Under the pieces are notes generated by a model that was not told the DNA's origin, did not search any database, and saw only the letters and a list, made by a program, of their open reading frames with translations. Shown piece by piece: positions 1 to 10,035 of a stretch of DNA of 64,000 nucleotides. The stretch's first letter is position 1; the number at the start of each line of letters is the position of its first letter. Origin of the DNA: Leifsonia aquatica H1aii (GTDB lineage Bacteria; Actinomycetota; Actinomycetes; Actinomycetales; Microbacteriaceae); contig NZ_AYMR01000010.1 of NCBI RefSeq assembly GCF_000633535.1, positions 58,178 to 122,177 on the forward strand, given 5' to 3'. Position numbers and translations under genes: made by a program.

Positions 1-599
1 AACGCGGCGAGATCGTGCGAGATGCCCGCCTGATCGAGCATCGGCAGCGGCGTGCCGAGCTGGTCGCCGAGCTTCGCCTCGATCGCCTTCGGGTCCAGGC
101 GGGACGCGCCGACCACCTCGATGTGCTTCAGGGCGAGGACGGGCGAGAACGCGAGCAGGGTCACGCCGAGGACCAGCGCGACCAGCACCCCTCCCGCGCC
201 GATCCAGGCCTGGCGGCGACGGCGCGACCGCTTGGTGAACCGGCGCACCTCGCCCCGCTCCACCCGCTTGCGCTCCTTGCGCGCGGCACGCAGGGCCTTG
301 CTGATCTCACGGTTCGAGGGCAGCTGGTCGTACGGCGACGCGGCGGGAGTGCGGGAGGCGGCCGTCGCCGTCTCGGCGGTCGCGGCCGGCTGCGGTGCGG
401 ACGGCTGCGGTGCGGACGGCTGCGCGGCGCGCGTCGACGGCGGATCCGGCACCGCCGGCACGATCGGGATGGGCTCGGTGTCCGCCCGCATCCGCGGCGC
501 GTCGCGCTCGGGCTCCGGCGCACGCGGCCCCGGCCGCGCCGCGGGCGGCGACGCCTGCTCCGGCGCGGAATGCCGGTCGTACCCCTGGGGACGCTTCAC
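1..599 (-). CDS. ftsQ: Cell division protein FtsQ (5'-terminal part, cut by window edge)
   Basis: FtsQ is a bitopic divisome protein that links FtsW/FtsI with FtsL and FtsB at the septum. About 199 residues are visible; the C-terminal part lies beyond base 1. The chosen start is GTG at 599, seven bases after the murC stop. Residues 1-120 are Pro/Ala-rich and then strongly basic (KERKRVERGEVRR), followed by a membrane segment at about 131-151 (WIGAGGVLVALVLGVTLLAF). The POTRA domain begins around residue 157 with LKHIEVVGASRLDPKAIEA, which is typical of the family. The tail contains a small tandem repeat (PSAPQ twice). Position after murC matches the actinobacterial dcw order, so identification is secure although the gene is incomplete. 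Confidence 0.9.
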   Translation of the reverse strand, partial: MKRPQGYDRHSAPEQASPPAARPGPRAPEPERDAPRMRADTEPIPIVPAVPDPPSTRAAQPSAPQPSAPQPAATAETATAASRTPAASPYDQLPSNREISKALRAARKERKRVERGEVRRFTKRSRRRRQAWIGAGGVLVALVLGVTLLAFSPVLALKHIEVVGASRLDPKAIEAKLGDQLGTPLPMLDQAGISHDLAA

Positions 600-605
600 G
601 GGCGG

Positions 606-2021
606 CTACTCGCGGACGCGGCGGAGCGAGTCCAGCAGCTGGGGGACGATGCGGTAGACGTCACCGCACCCGAGGGTGATGACGAAGTCGCCTTCCCGGG
701 CGATCTCGGCCGTATGGTCGGCCGCGGCCTGCCAGTCGGCGATGAACGCGACGTGCTCGGGATGGTCGAAGCGATCGGCGACGAGCGCTCCGGTGACGCC
801 CGGCTCCGGGTCCTCCCGGGCGCCGTAGACGTCGAGCACGACGGTCTCGTCGGCGTAGGTCTCGAGGGTCTCCGCGAACTCCTTCGCGAACAGCCGGGTG
901 CGGCTGTAAAGGTGGGGCTGGTGCACCGCGATGATCCGCCCCGAGCCGACGACGGTCCGCGCGGCCGACAGTGCGGCGGCGACCTCGGTGGGGTGGTGCG
1001 CGTAGTCGTCGTACACGCTCACACCGCCGACGGTGCCGTGCAGCTCGAAGCGCCGCTCCGTCCCGCCGAACTCGGCGATCGCGGCGAGGGAGGCGGCGGG
1101 GTCGAACCCGAGGCCGGTGAGCACCGCGAACGCGCCGGCGGCGTTGATCGCGTTGTGCGTGCCCGGGACGCGCAGCTGCGCCGCGTACTCCTGGCCGGCG
1201 TAAGTCAGTCGGAAGGAGACGGGACCGTCGGTGACGATCGAGTGCACGCGCACGTCGGCGTCGGCCGCCTGACCGAAGGTCACCACGCGCTTGTCGGGAG
1301 CGGAGGCGCGCAGACGGCCGGTCACGTGCGTCGCACCGGCGTCGTCCGACGACACCACCACGAGCTCGCTCGCCTCGCGAGCGAACGTCACGAAGGCCTC
1401 CTCGAACGCCTCCAGCGAGCCGTAGTGATCGAGGTGGTCGGGGTCGACGTTGGTGATCAGGGCGACCGCCGTGTCGTAGAGCAGGAAGGTGCCGTCCGAC
1501 TCGTCGGCCTCGACGACGAACAGGTCGCCGCTGCCCGACTGCGAGCTCTTGCCGAGAGAGGCGATCACGCCTCCGTTGACGAAGCTCGGGTCCTCGCCGA
1601 GGCCGAGCAGGCCGGTGATGATCATGCCGGTGGAGGTGGTCTTGCCGTGCGCGCCGGCGACGGCGACGAGCCGCTTGCGGTTGATCAGCCAGGCGAGCGC
1701 CTGCGACCGGTGCAGCACCGGCAGCCCCTTCTCCAGGGCGAGCTGGTACTCGGGGTTGTCCTGCCAGAGCGCTCCCGTGACGACCAGGGTGTCGGCGTCG
1801 CCCACGTTCGCGGCGTCGTGGCCGACGGCGATCGTCGCGCCGAGCGCGCGCAGGGTGTCGATGTTCGCCGAGTGGCGCACGTCGGAGCCGGTCACCGTGT
1901 AACCGGCCTCCAGGAAGAGCCGGGCGATGCCGCTCATCCCGGACCCGCCGATGCCCACGAAGTGCAGGGCTCCGAGGTCGTCGGGGATGGTCATGGTGAG
2001 GTCGGGCTTGATCACGCGCAC
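606..2021 (-). CDS. murC: UDP-N-acetylmuramate--amino acid ligase MurC
   Basis: Cytosolic ATP-dependent ligase that adds the first amino acid (L-Ala in most bacteria) to UDP-MurNAc. The product is 471 aa, normal for MurC. The Rossmann start reads [18 protein letters not shown] and the Mur P-loop is [11 protein letters not shown]; the central [10 protein letters not shown] segment is also typical. The start is GTG at 2021; in-frame alternatives are GTG 2015 and ATG 1994, and none has a convincing ribosome site. It lies between murG and ftsQ in the dcw operon. In relatives with B-type peptidoglycan the first residue is Gly rather than Ala, so the amino-acid specificity here is open. Confidence 0.95.
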   Translation of the reverse strand: MRVIKPDLTMTIPDDLGALHFVGIGGSGMSGIARLFLEAGYTVTGSDVRHSANIDTLRALGATIAVGHDAANVGDADTLVVTGALWQDNPEYQLALEKGLPVLHRSQALAWLINRKRLVAVAGAHGKTTSTGMIITGLLGLGEDPSFVNGGVIASLGKSSQSGSGDLFVVEADESDGTFLLYDTAVALITNVDPDHLDHYGSLEAFEEAFVTFAREASELVVVSSDDAGATHVTGRLRASAPDKRVVTFGQAADADVRVHSIVTDGPVSFRLTYAGQEYAAQLRVPGTHNAINAAGAFAVLTGLGFDPAASLAAIAEFGGTERRFELHGTVGGVSVYDDYAHHPTEVAAALSAARTVVGSGRIIAVHQPHLYSRTRLFAKEFAETLETYADETVVLDVYGAREDPEPGVTGALVADRFDHPEHVAFIADWQAAADHTAEIAREGDFVITLGCGDVYRIVPQLLDSLRRVRE

Positions 2022-2077
2022 TGCTTTCGGTTCACGAGGAGGGTCTCCATCACGGCTTCCTCCATCTTCTCACGGGC

Positions 2078-3154
2078 CTAGTCGCGCTCGAGGGAGCGCC
2101 GGACGAGCGCGGCCATCCGGTCGGAGCCGTCTCGGACGCCGGCCGCGGCGGCGGCGGCGGACATCCGGGCCACGCGGTCGCGGTCGGCCAGGAGCGGCAG
2201 GAGGTCGGTGTCCACCCAGGCGGGCAGGAACGCCGCGTCGTCCACCAGCACTCCTCCCCCGGCGTCCACGACGCCGGCCGCGTTGAAGCGCTGCTCGCCG
2301 TTGCCGATGGGGAACGGCACGTACACCGCCGGGATGCCGAGAGCGGCGAACTCGCACACCGTGGCGGCTCCCGCCCGTGCCACGGCGACGTCGGTCAGCG
2401 CGAACGCGAGGTCCATCCGGTCGCAGTAGTCGAGCAGGCGATAGTGCTCGACGCCGGGGTCGGTCAACTCGCCGCGGCCGCCCTGGATGTGCAGCACCTG
2501 CCAGCCCGCCGCGGTCAGCTCGCGCGCGCGCGCCGACACGGTCCCGTTGAGGCGGCGGGCGCCCAGCGAGCCGCCGGTCACCAGGAGGGTGGGACGGTCG
2601 TCGACGAGGCCGAACTCGGCGAGGGCCGCCGGGCGCGCCGCGGCACGGTCCAGCTCCTCGATCTCCACGCGCAGCGGCATCCCGACGAACGTCGCGTGCG
2701 GCAGCGGTGTGCCCTCGAACGCGACGCCGACCCACGGCGTGTAGCGGGCGCCCAACCGGTTCGCCAGGCCCGGACGGGCATTCGCCTCGTGCAGCACGAG
2801 CGGGACGCCGGCCTTGCGGGCGGCCGAGTACGCGGGAGCGGCGGCGTACCCGCCGAAGCCGACCACCACGTCGATGCCGCGGTCGCGGATCAGACCGCCG
2901 ACCGTGCGGATGGCGCGGCGGTACTCGCCGGGGAAGCGCAGCGCGGCGGCGTTCGGGCGACGCGGGAACGGCAGCTTCGGGATGGTCGCCAGCTCGTAGC
3001 CGCGGGCGGGGACGAGCCGCGCCTCCAGCCCTTCCTTGGTCCCGAGCACCAGCACCTCTGCCGAGGGGTCGTCGCGGCGGAGCCGGTCGGCGACGGCGAG
3101 CAACGGGTTCACGTGGCCGGCGGTCCCTCCGCCGGCCAGCAGGTAGCGCGTCAT
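2078..3154 (-). CDS. murG: Lipid II synthase MurG (UDP-GlcNAc transferase)
   Basis: Peripheral membrane GT-B glycosyltransferase that transfers GlcNAc from UDP-GlcNAc to lipid I, giving lipid II on the cytoplasmic face. The protein is 358 aa. It starts MTRYLLAGGGTAGHVNPLLA, the acceptor-site glycine loop of MurG, and has the second loop VGFGGYAAAPAYSAA followed by HEANARPGLANRL. The UDP-binding half shows LLVTGGSLGARRLN and a FPIGNGEQRFNA segment. The ATG at 3154 overlaps the ftsW stop by four bases (ATGA), implying coupled translation in the dcw operon. Confidence 0.95.
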   Translation of the reverse strand: MTRYLLAGGGTAGHVNPLLAVADRLRRDDPSAEVLVLGTKEGLEARLVPARGYELATIPKLPFPRRPNAAALRFPGEYRRAIRTVGGLIRDRGIDVVVGFGGYAAAPAYSAARKAGVPLVLHEANARPGLANRLGARYTPWVGVAFEGTPLPHATFVGMPLRVEIEELDRAAARPAALAEFGLVDDRPTLLVTGGSLGARRLNGTVSARARELTAAGWQVLHIQGGRGELTDPGVEHYRLLDYCDRMDLAFALTDVAVARAGAATVCEFAALGIPAVYVPFPIGNGEQRFNAAGVVDAGGGVLVDDAAFLPAWVDTDLLPLLADRDRVARMSAAAAAAGVRDGSDRMAALVRRSLERD

Positions 3155-4422
3155 GCGCGCGGACCGGCCGAGCGTGCGGTGGTGGTGTTCGAGTGCGATT
3201 CCTTGCTCGACTCCCGCGCGAACGAGAGGACGATTCCGATGGCGACCATGGAACTGATCATGGCAGTCCCTCCCGCAGAGATCAGTGGGAGCGGCACCCC
3301 CAGCACCGGGATCACCCCGAGCACGACCGCGATGTTGACGAACGCCTGGCCGATCAGCCAGACCATGATCGCCGCCGTCGTCACGCGCGCGAACGGATCG
3401 GTGGAGGCGTGGATGATGCGCAGGAAGACGACGGCGAGCATCACGAAGAGCAGGAGCACGACGATCGCGCCGATGAGGCCCAGCTCCTCGCCGATGATCG
3501 CGAAGATGAAGTCGGTGTCCGCCGCCGGCAGCCACGACCATTTCGAGTGCGAGTTGCCGAGGCCCACGCCGAAGACGCCGCCGGAGGCGAGCGCGTAGAA
3601 GCCGTTCTTGATCTGCCAGTCGACGTCCGGGTTCGCCGCGCTCGTGCCGCCGAAGTACGCGGCGATGCGGCCGACGCGGCTGGCGCTCGACAGGGCGACG
3701 GCGATCGCGATCGCCCCCATGCCGACGGTGCCGATCACGAGGTAGCGCATCCGCACCCCGGCGTAGAAGAGGGCGCCGAGCACGATCGCCGCCATCACGA
3801 CGGTGGTGCCGAGATCGCCGCCGAGCAGCACCAGCGCGATGGCGCCTCCGGCGACCGGGACGACCGGCACCGCGACGTGCTTCCACTGGTCCAGCACATC
3901 CTTCTTGCGCGCCAGCACCACCCCGAGCCAGACGACGAGCGCGACCTTGATCGCCTCCGACGGCTGCCCGGTGAACGACCCGATGCGCAGCCAGTTGCGG
4001 TTGCCGCCGATCTCGACCCCGAGCGGGGTGAGGAGCACGAGCACCTGCAGGAAGCAGGCCGCCGCCAGCAGGAACCAGATCGACTTCTTCCAGAACCGCG
4101 ACGGCAGCCGGGAGACCAGGAACATCAGCGGCAGTCCGATCAGCGCGAACGCGCCCTGCGACCAGAACCGCGCGAAGAAGTTGTCGCTGTCGCTGTGCGA
4201 CTCGACGGCGGACGATGAGAGCACCATCACGAGCCCGAAGGCCACCATGAACAAGGTGACGCCGAGCAGGAGGAAGTAGTTGGCCGACTCCGCCGTCACG
4301 TTCTTGCCGAGCGAGATGCGGGCGGTCAGCCCGCTCAGGCGCGAGCCGCCCGCTGCGGTGTCGTCGCGGGGAGCGGTCCGCTGCCGGTCAGTCCTGCTCT
4401 GGACGCGAGGCGGAGAAGTCAT
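3151..4422 (-). CDS. ftsW: Septal peptidoglycan polymerase FtsW (SEDS family)
   Basis: Multi-pass SEDS glycosyltransferase that polymerises lipid II at the septum with FtsI. The preferred start is ATG 4422 ([13 protein letters not shown]), giving 423 aa, because GGGAGGTGAGGCGG sits just upstream; the frame stays open to 4542 but that part overlaps murD. About ten hydrophobic segments follow a ~50-residue polar N-terminus. The SEDS signature near the C-terminus reads VIPVLGVPLPLISAGGTAMI, and the mid-protein QPSEAIKVALV segment is also typical. The gene overlaps the 3' end of murD by 35 bases and murG by four. Confidence 0.94.
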   Translation of the reverse strand: MTSPPRVQSRTDRQRTAPRDDTAAGGSRLSGLTARISLGKNVTAESANYFLLLGVTLFMVAFGLVMVLSSSAVESHSDSDNFFARFWSQGAFALIGLPLMFLVSRLPSRFWKKSIWFLLAAACFLQVLVLLTPLGVEIGGNRNWLRIGSFTGQPSEAIKVALVVWLGVVLARKKDVLDQWKHVAVPVVPVAGGAIALVLLGGDLGTTVVMAAIVLGALFYAGVRMRYLVIGTVGMGAIAIAVALSSASRVGRIAAYFGGTSAANPDVDWQIKNGFYALASGGVFGVGLGNSHSKWSWLPAADTDFIFAIIGEELGLIGAIVVLLLFVMLAVVFLRIIHASTDPFARVTTAAIMVWLIGQAFVNIAVVLGVIPVLGVPLPLISAGGTAMISSMVAIGIVLSFARESSKESHSNTTTARSAGPRA

Positions 4423-5947
4423 CCGCCTCACCTCCCAGGTACTCGTTGACGGCCGCCTGGAACAGGCGCCCCCGTTCCGCATAATCGGCGAACTGGTCCA
4501 TCGACGCCGCGGCCGGCGCCAGCAGAACGGTGTCGCCCTCACGGGCGAGACCGCCGGCCGAACGGACTGCCATCGGCATGACCCGTTCAGTCTCGTCGGC
4601 GTCGACCTCCACCACCGGAAGCGATGGCGCGTGTCGCCGGAATGCGTCGCGCAACGGCGCGCGATCGACGCCGATCAACACGGCGCCCCGCAGTCGCGAG
4701 GCGTGCATACGGACCAGTTCGTCGACGTCCACGCCCTTCAGCAGGCCGCCGATGACCCAGACCACCGACGGGTACGCGCGCAGGGACGCGTCCGCGGCGT
4801 GCGGGTTCGTGGCCTTGGAGTCGTCGACCCAGCTCACCCCCGCCTCCACGCGCACCAGCTCGATGCGGTGGGCGTCGAGCCGGAACGCGGTCAGCACGTC
4901 GCGGATGGTCTGCGGCTCGACACCGTAGGAGCGGGCCAGAGCGCTGGCGGCGAGGATGTTGGCGACGACGTGGGGCGCGGCGAGTCCGGCCTCCCGCAGC
5001 TCGTCGAGGGTGGTGAGCTCGAGCGCGGTCGTCATCCGGTCCTCGAGGAACGCGCGGTCGCACAGGATGCCGTCCACGACGCCGAAACCGCTCGGGCCGG
5101 GGACGTCCAGTCCGAAGCCGATCGCGCGGGCGCCGTCGACGACCTCCGCCTCCTCGACCATCCGGAGCGTGGTCGCGTCGGCGCGGTTGTAGACGCAGGC
5201 GACCTGGGTGTTGTCGTAGACCTTCGCTTTGGCGGCGATGTACGCCTCGAGCGAGCCGTGCCAGTCGAGATGGTCGTCGGCGATGTTGAGGCAGGCGGAA
5301 GAATATGGGTACAACTCGCCGCCGGCGTTGCGGTTGATCCAGTGCAGCTGGTAGCTGGAGAGCTCGACCACGAGCACGTCGAAGCCCTCGGGGTCGCGGA
5401 TGGCGTCGAGCACGGGCACGCCGATGTTGCCGCACGGCGCCACCCGGCTGCCGCCGGCGAGGAGCATCGTCGCGGTCAGCTGGACGGTCGTGGTCTTGCC
5501 GTTCGTGCCGGTGACGCAGATCCAGTCGGCCGGGGTGTTCCCGGTTCCGGGCCCGGCGACCTTGTCGCGCAACCGCCAGGCGAGCTCGATGTCGCCCCAC
5601 ACCGCGGTCCCGCGCTCCTCGGCCCAGACCAGCAGCGGGTGATCCCAGTGGAATCCCGGCGACACGACGACGAGCTCGGGATCGAACGCGCTCAGGCGGT
5701 CGGGCGGTGCCGACAGGTCGGTCTGCTCCAGCAGCTCTGCGCCGATCACCTCGAGCAGCATGGCCCGCTCGGCGTCGGCGGACGCCGTGACGACGAGCAC
5801 CTCCGCACCCAGTTCGGCGAGGGTGTCGGCCACGGAGAAGCCGGTGACACCCAGGCCGTAGACCGCGACCCGCAGTCCTCGCCAATCGTCGTGCCAACTG
5901 GTCAGGCCGGCCAGACGCTCCCCTGCACTACGCTCCCCCGCACTCAC
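4388..5947 (-). CDS. murD: UDP-N-acetylmuramoyl-alanine--D-glutamate ligase MurD
   Basis: Adds D-glutamate to UDP-MurNAc-amino acid in the cytosol. The P-loop is [18 protein letters not shown] and the N-terminal Rossmann loop is [17 protein letters not shown]. The start is placed at GTG 5947, which overlaps the mraY TGA stop (GTGA), giving 519 aa; an ATG at 5959 adds four residues. Neither has a strong ribosome site, so coupling to mraY is the deciding argument. The N-terminus carries about 15 residues ([13 protein letters not shown]) before the fold begins. The late [16 protein letters not shown] region is as in actinobacterial MurD. Confidence 0.93.
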   Translation of the reverse strand: MSAGERSAGERLAGLTSWHDDWRGLRVAVYGLGVTGFSVADTLAELGAEVLVVTASADAERAMLLEVIGAELLEQTDLSAPPDRLSAFDPELVVVSPGFHWDHPLLVWAEERGTAVWGDIELAWRLRDKVAGPGTGNTPADWICVTGTNGKTTTVQLTATMLLAGGSRVAPCGNIGVPVLDAIRDPEGFDVLVVELSSYQLHWINRNAGGELYPYSSACLNIADDHLDWHGSLEAYIAAKAKVYDNTQVACVYNRADATTLRMVEEAEVVDGARAIGFGLDVPGPSGFGVVDGILCDRAFLEDRMTTALELTTLDELREAGLAAPHVVANILAASALARSYGVEPQTIRDVLTAFRLDAHRIELVRVEAGVSWVDDSKATNPHAADASLRAYPSVVWVIGGLLKGVDVDELVRMHASRLRGAVLIGVDRAPLRDAFRRHAPSLPVVEVDADETERVMPMAVRSAGGLAREGDTVLLAPAAASMDQFADYAERGRLFQAAVNEYLGGEADDFSASRPEQD

Positions 5948-7056
5948 GTGGCGAGCCATTCGAGGTAGAACGAGCCGACGCCGGCGGCGACGAGCAGACC
6001 GCCGATGATCCAGAACCGCACGACGACCGTCACCTCCGCCCAGCCTTTGAGCTCGAAGTGATGATGGATCGGGCTCATCAGGAAGATGCGCCTGCCGTGG
6101 GTGAGCTTGAAGTAGGCCCGCTGGACGATCACCGAGCCCGCCTCGATCACGAACAGGCCGCCGATGAGGACGAGCAGCAGCTCGGTGTGGCTGAGGATCG
6201 CCAGCGCGGCGACCGCGCCGCCGAGGGCGAGGGAGCCGGTGTCGCCGAGGAAGATCTGGGCGGGCGACGTGTTCCACCAGAGGAAGCCGACGACGGCTCC
6301 CACGATCGCGGTCGCCACGATGGCGAGGTCGAACGGGTCTCGGACCTCGTAGCACTTCGGGACGTTCGCCGGGTTCAGGCTGGAGTTGGTGCAGGACTGG
6401 ATGCTCTGCCAGAAACCGATGATGATGTAGGCGCCGATCGCGAGGATCGAGGCTCCCGACGCCAGACCGTCCAGACCGTCCGTGACGTTCACGCCGTTGG
6501 AGGTGGCGGCGACGATGAAGTTGATCCAGATCAGGTAGAGGCCGTAGCCCACCACCAGGCCGATCGCACCGAACTGGGTGAGGTGCCCGAAGTCGATCGG
6601 CAGGTCGCGGATGAACGAGACGTTCATCGACGCCGGGGTGTCCCCGTTGCCGTTCGGGAACGAGATCGCCAGGAAGGCCCAGACCGTCGCGACGATGACC
6701 TGCCCGCCGACCTTCGCCCAGCCGGTCAGACCCAGGCTGCGCTCGTTCCGCGTCTTCAGGAAGTCGTCGATGAAGCCGACGACGCCGAGGCCGACCATCA
6801 GCAGCAGCACCAGCAGCGCGGACGCGCTGGTCTCGTCGCCGGTCAGCAGCAGGGCGGTGAAGTAGCCGAAGAGCGTGCCGAGGATGACGATGATGCCGCC
6901 CATGGTGGCGGTGCCGCGCTTGGCGTGGTGGCTCTGCGGTCCGTCGTCCCGGATGAACTGCCCCCACTGCAGCCGGCGGAACAGCCGGATGAACAGGGGT
7001 GTCAGGAACAGCGAGAACGCCATCGACAGCGCACCGGAGGTCAGCAGGGCTCTCAC
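5944..7056 (-). CDS. mraY: Phospho-MurNAc-pentapeptide transferase MraY
   Basis: Integral membrane enzyme that transfers phospho-MurNAc-pentapeptide to undecaprenyl phosphate, making lipid I. The GTG at 7056 overlaps the murF stop (GTGA), giving 370 aa. Family signatures are present in order: [13 protein letters not shown] after the first membrane segment, the catalytic [12 protein letters not shown] loop, a [19 protein letters not shown] segment and the C-terminal [12 protein letters not shown]. About ten membrane segments are evident. It lies between murD and murF as in other actinobacteria. Confidence 0.95.
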   Translation of the reverse strand: MRALLTSGALSMAFSLFLTPLFIRLFRRLQWGQFIRDDGPQSHHAKRGTATMGGIIVILGTLFGYFTALLLTGDETSASALLVLLLMVGLGVVGFIDDFLKTRNERSLGLTGWAKVGGQVIVATVWAFLAISFPNGNGDTPASMNVSFIRDLPIDFGHLTQFGAIGLVVGYGLYLIWINFIVAATSNGVNVTDGLDGLASGASILAIGAYIIIGFWQSIQSCTNSSLNPANVPKCYEVRDPFDLAIVATAIVGAVVGFLWWNTSPAQIFLGDTGSLALGGAVAALAILSHTELLLVLIGGLFVIEAGSVIVQRAYFKLTHGRRIFLMSPIHHHFELKGWAEVTVVVRFWIIGGLLVAAGVGSFYLEWLAT

Positions 7057-8480
7057 GAGAACAATTCTCCCAGTCGGTCGCCGAGGAAGCGCAGCCCCGC
7101 GGAGTTCGAGGACTTCACGAGCACGGTGTCGCCCTCGCGGAGCGCACCCGCCAGGTGCTCGTACGCGGCGTCCTGGGTCTCGAAGTAGAGGGACTCGCCG
7201 TCCCACGAACCCTCGTTGATGGCGGTGATGTGCATCCGCCGGGCCGCGGGGCCGACCACGACGAGCTGGCCGATGCCGAGCCGGACGGCGAGCAGGCCGA
7301 TGCGGTCGTGCTCCTCCCCCGAGAACTCCCCGAGCTCGCTCATCTCGCCCAGTACAGCGACGGTGCGCGTGCCCGGCTCCGCGATCTGGGCGAGGGTCTT
7401 GATGGCGGCGGCCATCGAGTCGGGGCTCGCGTTGTAGGCGTCGTTGATCACGGTGACGCCGCGGGCACCGCCCAGGACCTCCATGCGCCACCGCTCCGCG
7501 CGCTGGACGGCCTGCAGTCCGGCGACGATGCCGTCGATGTCGACGCCGAGGGTGTGCGCCGCCGCGGCGGCCGCGAGGGCGTTCATGACGTGGTGCTCGC
7601 CGAGCACGCGGAACCGCACCTCGCGCGAGGCGCCGTCGGGCAGGTGCAGCGTGAACGACGTGCCGCGCGCGCTGGAGACGACGTCGGTCGCACGCACGGC
7701 GGCGCGGTCGTCGAGGCCGAACCAGAGCACGCGCGCGACGGTCTTGTCCGCCATCGAGGCGACCCGCGGGTCGTCGAGGTTCAGGACGGCCACATCGGAC
7801 TCGAGCAGGTCGGCGACCATCTCGGTCTTCGCCGCGAGGGTCTGCTCGATCCCGCCGAACTCCCCCGCGTGGGCGAGGCCGACCTTGAGGACGATGCCGA
7901 TGTCGGGGCGTGCCATGCGCACGAGCCGGGCGATCTCGCCGATCCCGCTGGCGCCCATCTCGGCGACGAGGAACTGCGTCTCCTCGGTGACCTCGAGCAT
8001 GGTGACCGGCGCGCCGACCTCGTTGTTGAAGGAGGCGCGCGGCGCGATCGTCGGGCCGACCCCCTCCAGGATCTCCCGCAGGAGGTTCTTGGTCGTTGTC
8101 TTGCCGTTCGAGCCGGTGACGCCGACGATCCGCAGCCGACCGAGCGCGCGCACGCGCGCGATGACCTCCGTGGCGAGGTCGCCGAGGGCGACCACGGTGT
8201 CCGCGACGAGCAGCTGCGGGACCGGCAGATCGAGCGCGTGGTCGACCACGACGAGCGCGGCCCCCGCCTCGACGGCCTGCGGGGCGAACAGGTGCCCGTC
8301 CGTGAACTCGCCGGGCTTGGCGAAGAACAGGGTGCCGGGCACGACCTCCCGCGAGTCGGTGGTCGACAGCCCGGTCACGACCGTCTCGGGCGTCGCGGGT
8401 GCCCCGTCGATCAGGGCGCCGTCGAGCAGGAGGGTGCCGCGGGTCGCCGCGGCGACCTCGGCGAGGGTGAGCGCGATCAT
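7053..8480 (-). CDS. murF: UDP-MurNAc-tripeptide--D-alanyl-D-alanine ligase MurF
   Basis: Completes the cytosolic pentapeptide by adding D-Ala-D-Ala. ATG 8480 is chosen because it forms a TGATG overlap with the murE stop; an ATG at 8489 would add three residues. Length is 475 aa. The ATP loop is [17 protein letters not shown], followed by the [18 protein letters not shown] block and [13 protein letters not shown], which is characteristic of MurF. The C-terminal domain ends [16 protein letters not shown]. It is co-transcribed with murE and mraY. Confidence 0.95.
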   Translation of the reverse strand: MIALTLAEVAAATRGTLLLDGALIDGAPATPETVVTGLSTTDSREVVPGTLFFAKPGEFTDGHLFAPQAVEAGAALVVVDHALDLPVPQLLVADTVVALGDLATEVIARVRALGRLRIVGVTGSNGKTTTKNLLREILEGVGPTIAPRASFNNEVGAPVTMLEVTEETQFLVAEMGASGIGEIARLVRMARPDIGIVLKVGLAHAGEFGGIEQTLAAKTEMVADLLESDVAVLNLDDPRVASMADKTVARVLWFGLDDRAAVRATDVVSSARGTSFTLHLPDGASREVRFRVLGEHHVMNALAAAAAAHTLGVDIDGIVAGLQAVQRAERWRMEVLGGARGVTVINDAYNASPDSMAAAIKTLAQIAEPGTRTVAVLGEMSELGEFSGEEHDRIGLLAVRLGIGQLVVVGPAARRMHITAINEGSWDGESLYFETQDAAYEHLAGALREGDTVLVKSSNSAGLRFLGDRLGELFS

Positions 8481-10033
8481 CAGAGCCACCCGGCCTCTCG
8501 CAGGGCGAGGCGGGCGTCGTCGCGGGCGGAGTAGGCCAGCCGCTCGCCTGCGACCTCCTGGTAGTCCTCGTGGCCCGGACCGGCGTACAGCACGACATCG
8601 CCCTCGCCGGCGAGGGCGAGTGCGGCGCGGAAGGCCGAGCGCGGGTCGGGGACCTCGTAGAGCTCGCCGTCCGGGACGGCCGCGCGGGCGCCGTCGAGCA
8701 GGGCGGCACGGATCGCCGCCGGGTCCTCCCAGCGCGGGTGGAAGTCGGTGATGACGACGGCGTCGGCGCCCCGGGCGGCGATCGCGCCCATGTCGGCCCG
8801 CTTGGTCGTGTCGCGGTCGCCGTCGGCGCCGAAGACCATCACGATCCGTCCGTCCGTGACGCGACGCAGCGCGGTCAGGGTGGACAGGAACGCGTCGGGG
8901 GTGTGCCCGTAGTCGATGAAGACGACGGGACCGCGGTCGCCCGAGAGCCGTTCGGTCCGGCCGGGCACGTAGGCGTCGATGCCGCCGTCGCGCTCGAGCG
9001 CCGCACCGATCGCGTCGAGGTCATAGCCCGACTCGACGAGCATGACGATCGCGAGCGCCGCGTTGGCGGCGTTGTAGGCACCGACCAAGGGCACCGACGA
9101 CTCCAGGCGGCGGCCCTCCGGGCCTTCGAGTGCGAAGGCGGTGTCGGCGAGGGTCTCGGCGAGCACCGTCAGTCTCCAGTCGGCGTCGATGCCCGGCGAG
9201 CTGGAGAGGGTGGTGACCGGGATGCGCGACTGCTGGACGAGCGCACGCCCCCACTCCGAGTCGACCGTGACGACCCCGCGGCGGGCGCGGTCCGGCTGGA
9301 ACAGCTCGAGCTTCGCCTCGAAGTAGTCGTCCATCGCCGTGTAGTCGTCGAGGTGGTCGTGGCTGAGGTTGGTGAAGCCGACGACGTCGAACTCGATCCC
9401 GTCGACACGGTGCCGACTGAGCGCCTGAGCGGAGACCTCGAGGGCGACAGCTCGGACGCCCTCCTCGCGCATCCGGGCGAGCAGTGCGTGCAGCTCGCTG
9501 GCCTCCGGGGTCGTCAGCTTGCTCGTGATCGCCTGCTCGCCGATGCGGCGCTCCGCGGTCGAGCTGAGCCCGGCGACGACGCCGAGCTGACCCAGGATCG
9601 CGTAGAGCAGGTAGACCACGCTGGTCTTGCCATTGGTCCCGGTGACGCCGAACAGAGTGGCCTGGTTCTCGTCCGTGCGGTAGATCCAGCCGGCGACGGC
9701 GCCGAGGGCGGCGCGCGGGTCCTGCGTGACGATCACCGGGAGCCCCGAGGCGGCGGCGAGGTCGGCGCCGGCCTCGTCGGTGAGCACCGCGACCGCACCG
9801 GCCTCTGCGGCGGCGGTCGCGTAGCTCGCGCCGTGCACGTTCTTGCCGGGAACGCCGACGTAGAGGTCGCCGGGCTCGACGGCGGAGCTCGCGAGAGCCG
9901 CACCGGTCACCTCGACGGCGTCGAGATCGCCTCGGCAGTCCAACCCGAACTCCGCGACCAGCTGGGCGAGCGGGCGGGCGACGGGATGCTCGGGGCGCAG
10001 GGAGGAGGGCGCCGGTCCTGTCACGGGGCTCAC
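8480..10033 (-). CDS. murE: UDP-MurNAc-dipeptide--diamino acid ligase MurE with atypical substrate motif
   Basis: Adds the third amino acid (a diamino acid) to the peptidoglycan stem. Start GTG 10033 gives 517 aa. The P-loop is [16 protein letters not shown], followed by [14 protein letters not shown] and the [16 protein letters not shown] block of the family. The residue-selecting motif, DNPR in meso-DAP enzymes, reads D430-F-H-P-R434 here (bases 8732-8746), followed by the usual WEDP. A different motif is expected if the third residue is diaminobutyrate, ornithine or another amino acid, as in B-type walls of Microbacteriaceae; this specificity is inferred. It sits two bases after ftsI. Confidence 0.93.
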   Translation of the reverse strand: MSPVTGPAPSSLRPEHPVARPLAQLVAEFGLDCRGDLDAVEVTGAALASSAVEPGDLYVGVPGKNVHGASYATAAAEAGAVAVLTDEAGADLAAASGLPVIVTQDPRAALGAVAGWIYRTDENQATLFGVTGTNGKTSVVYLLYAILGQLGVVAGLSSTAERRIGEQAITSKLTTPEASELHALLARMREEGVRAVALEVSAQALSRHRVDGIEFDVVGFTNLSHDHLDDYTAMDDYFEAKLELFQPDRARRGVVTVDSEWGRALVQQSRIPVTTLSSSPGIDADWRLTVLAETLADTAFALEGPEGRRLESSVPLVGAYNAANAALAIVMLVESGYDLDAIGAALERDGGIDAYVPGRTERLSGDRGPVVFIDYGHTPDAFLSTLTALRRVTDGRIVMVFGADGDRDTTKRADMGAIAARGADAVVITDFHPRWEDPAAIRAALLDGARAAVPDGELYEVPDPRSAFRAALALAGEGDVVLYAGPGHEDYQEVAGERLAYSARDDARLALREAGWL

Positions 10034-10035
10034 TT

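Noticed and set aside
15..2081. A 688-codon plus-strand frame across ftsQ and murC
   Set aside because: It is the antisense shadow of murC and ftsQ, whose motifs are unmistakable on the minus strand.
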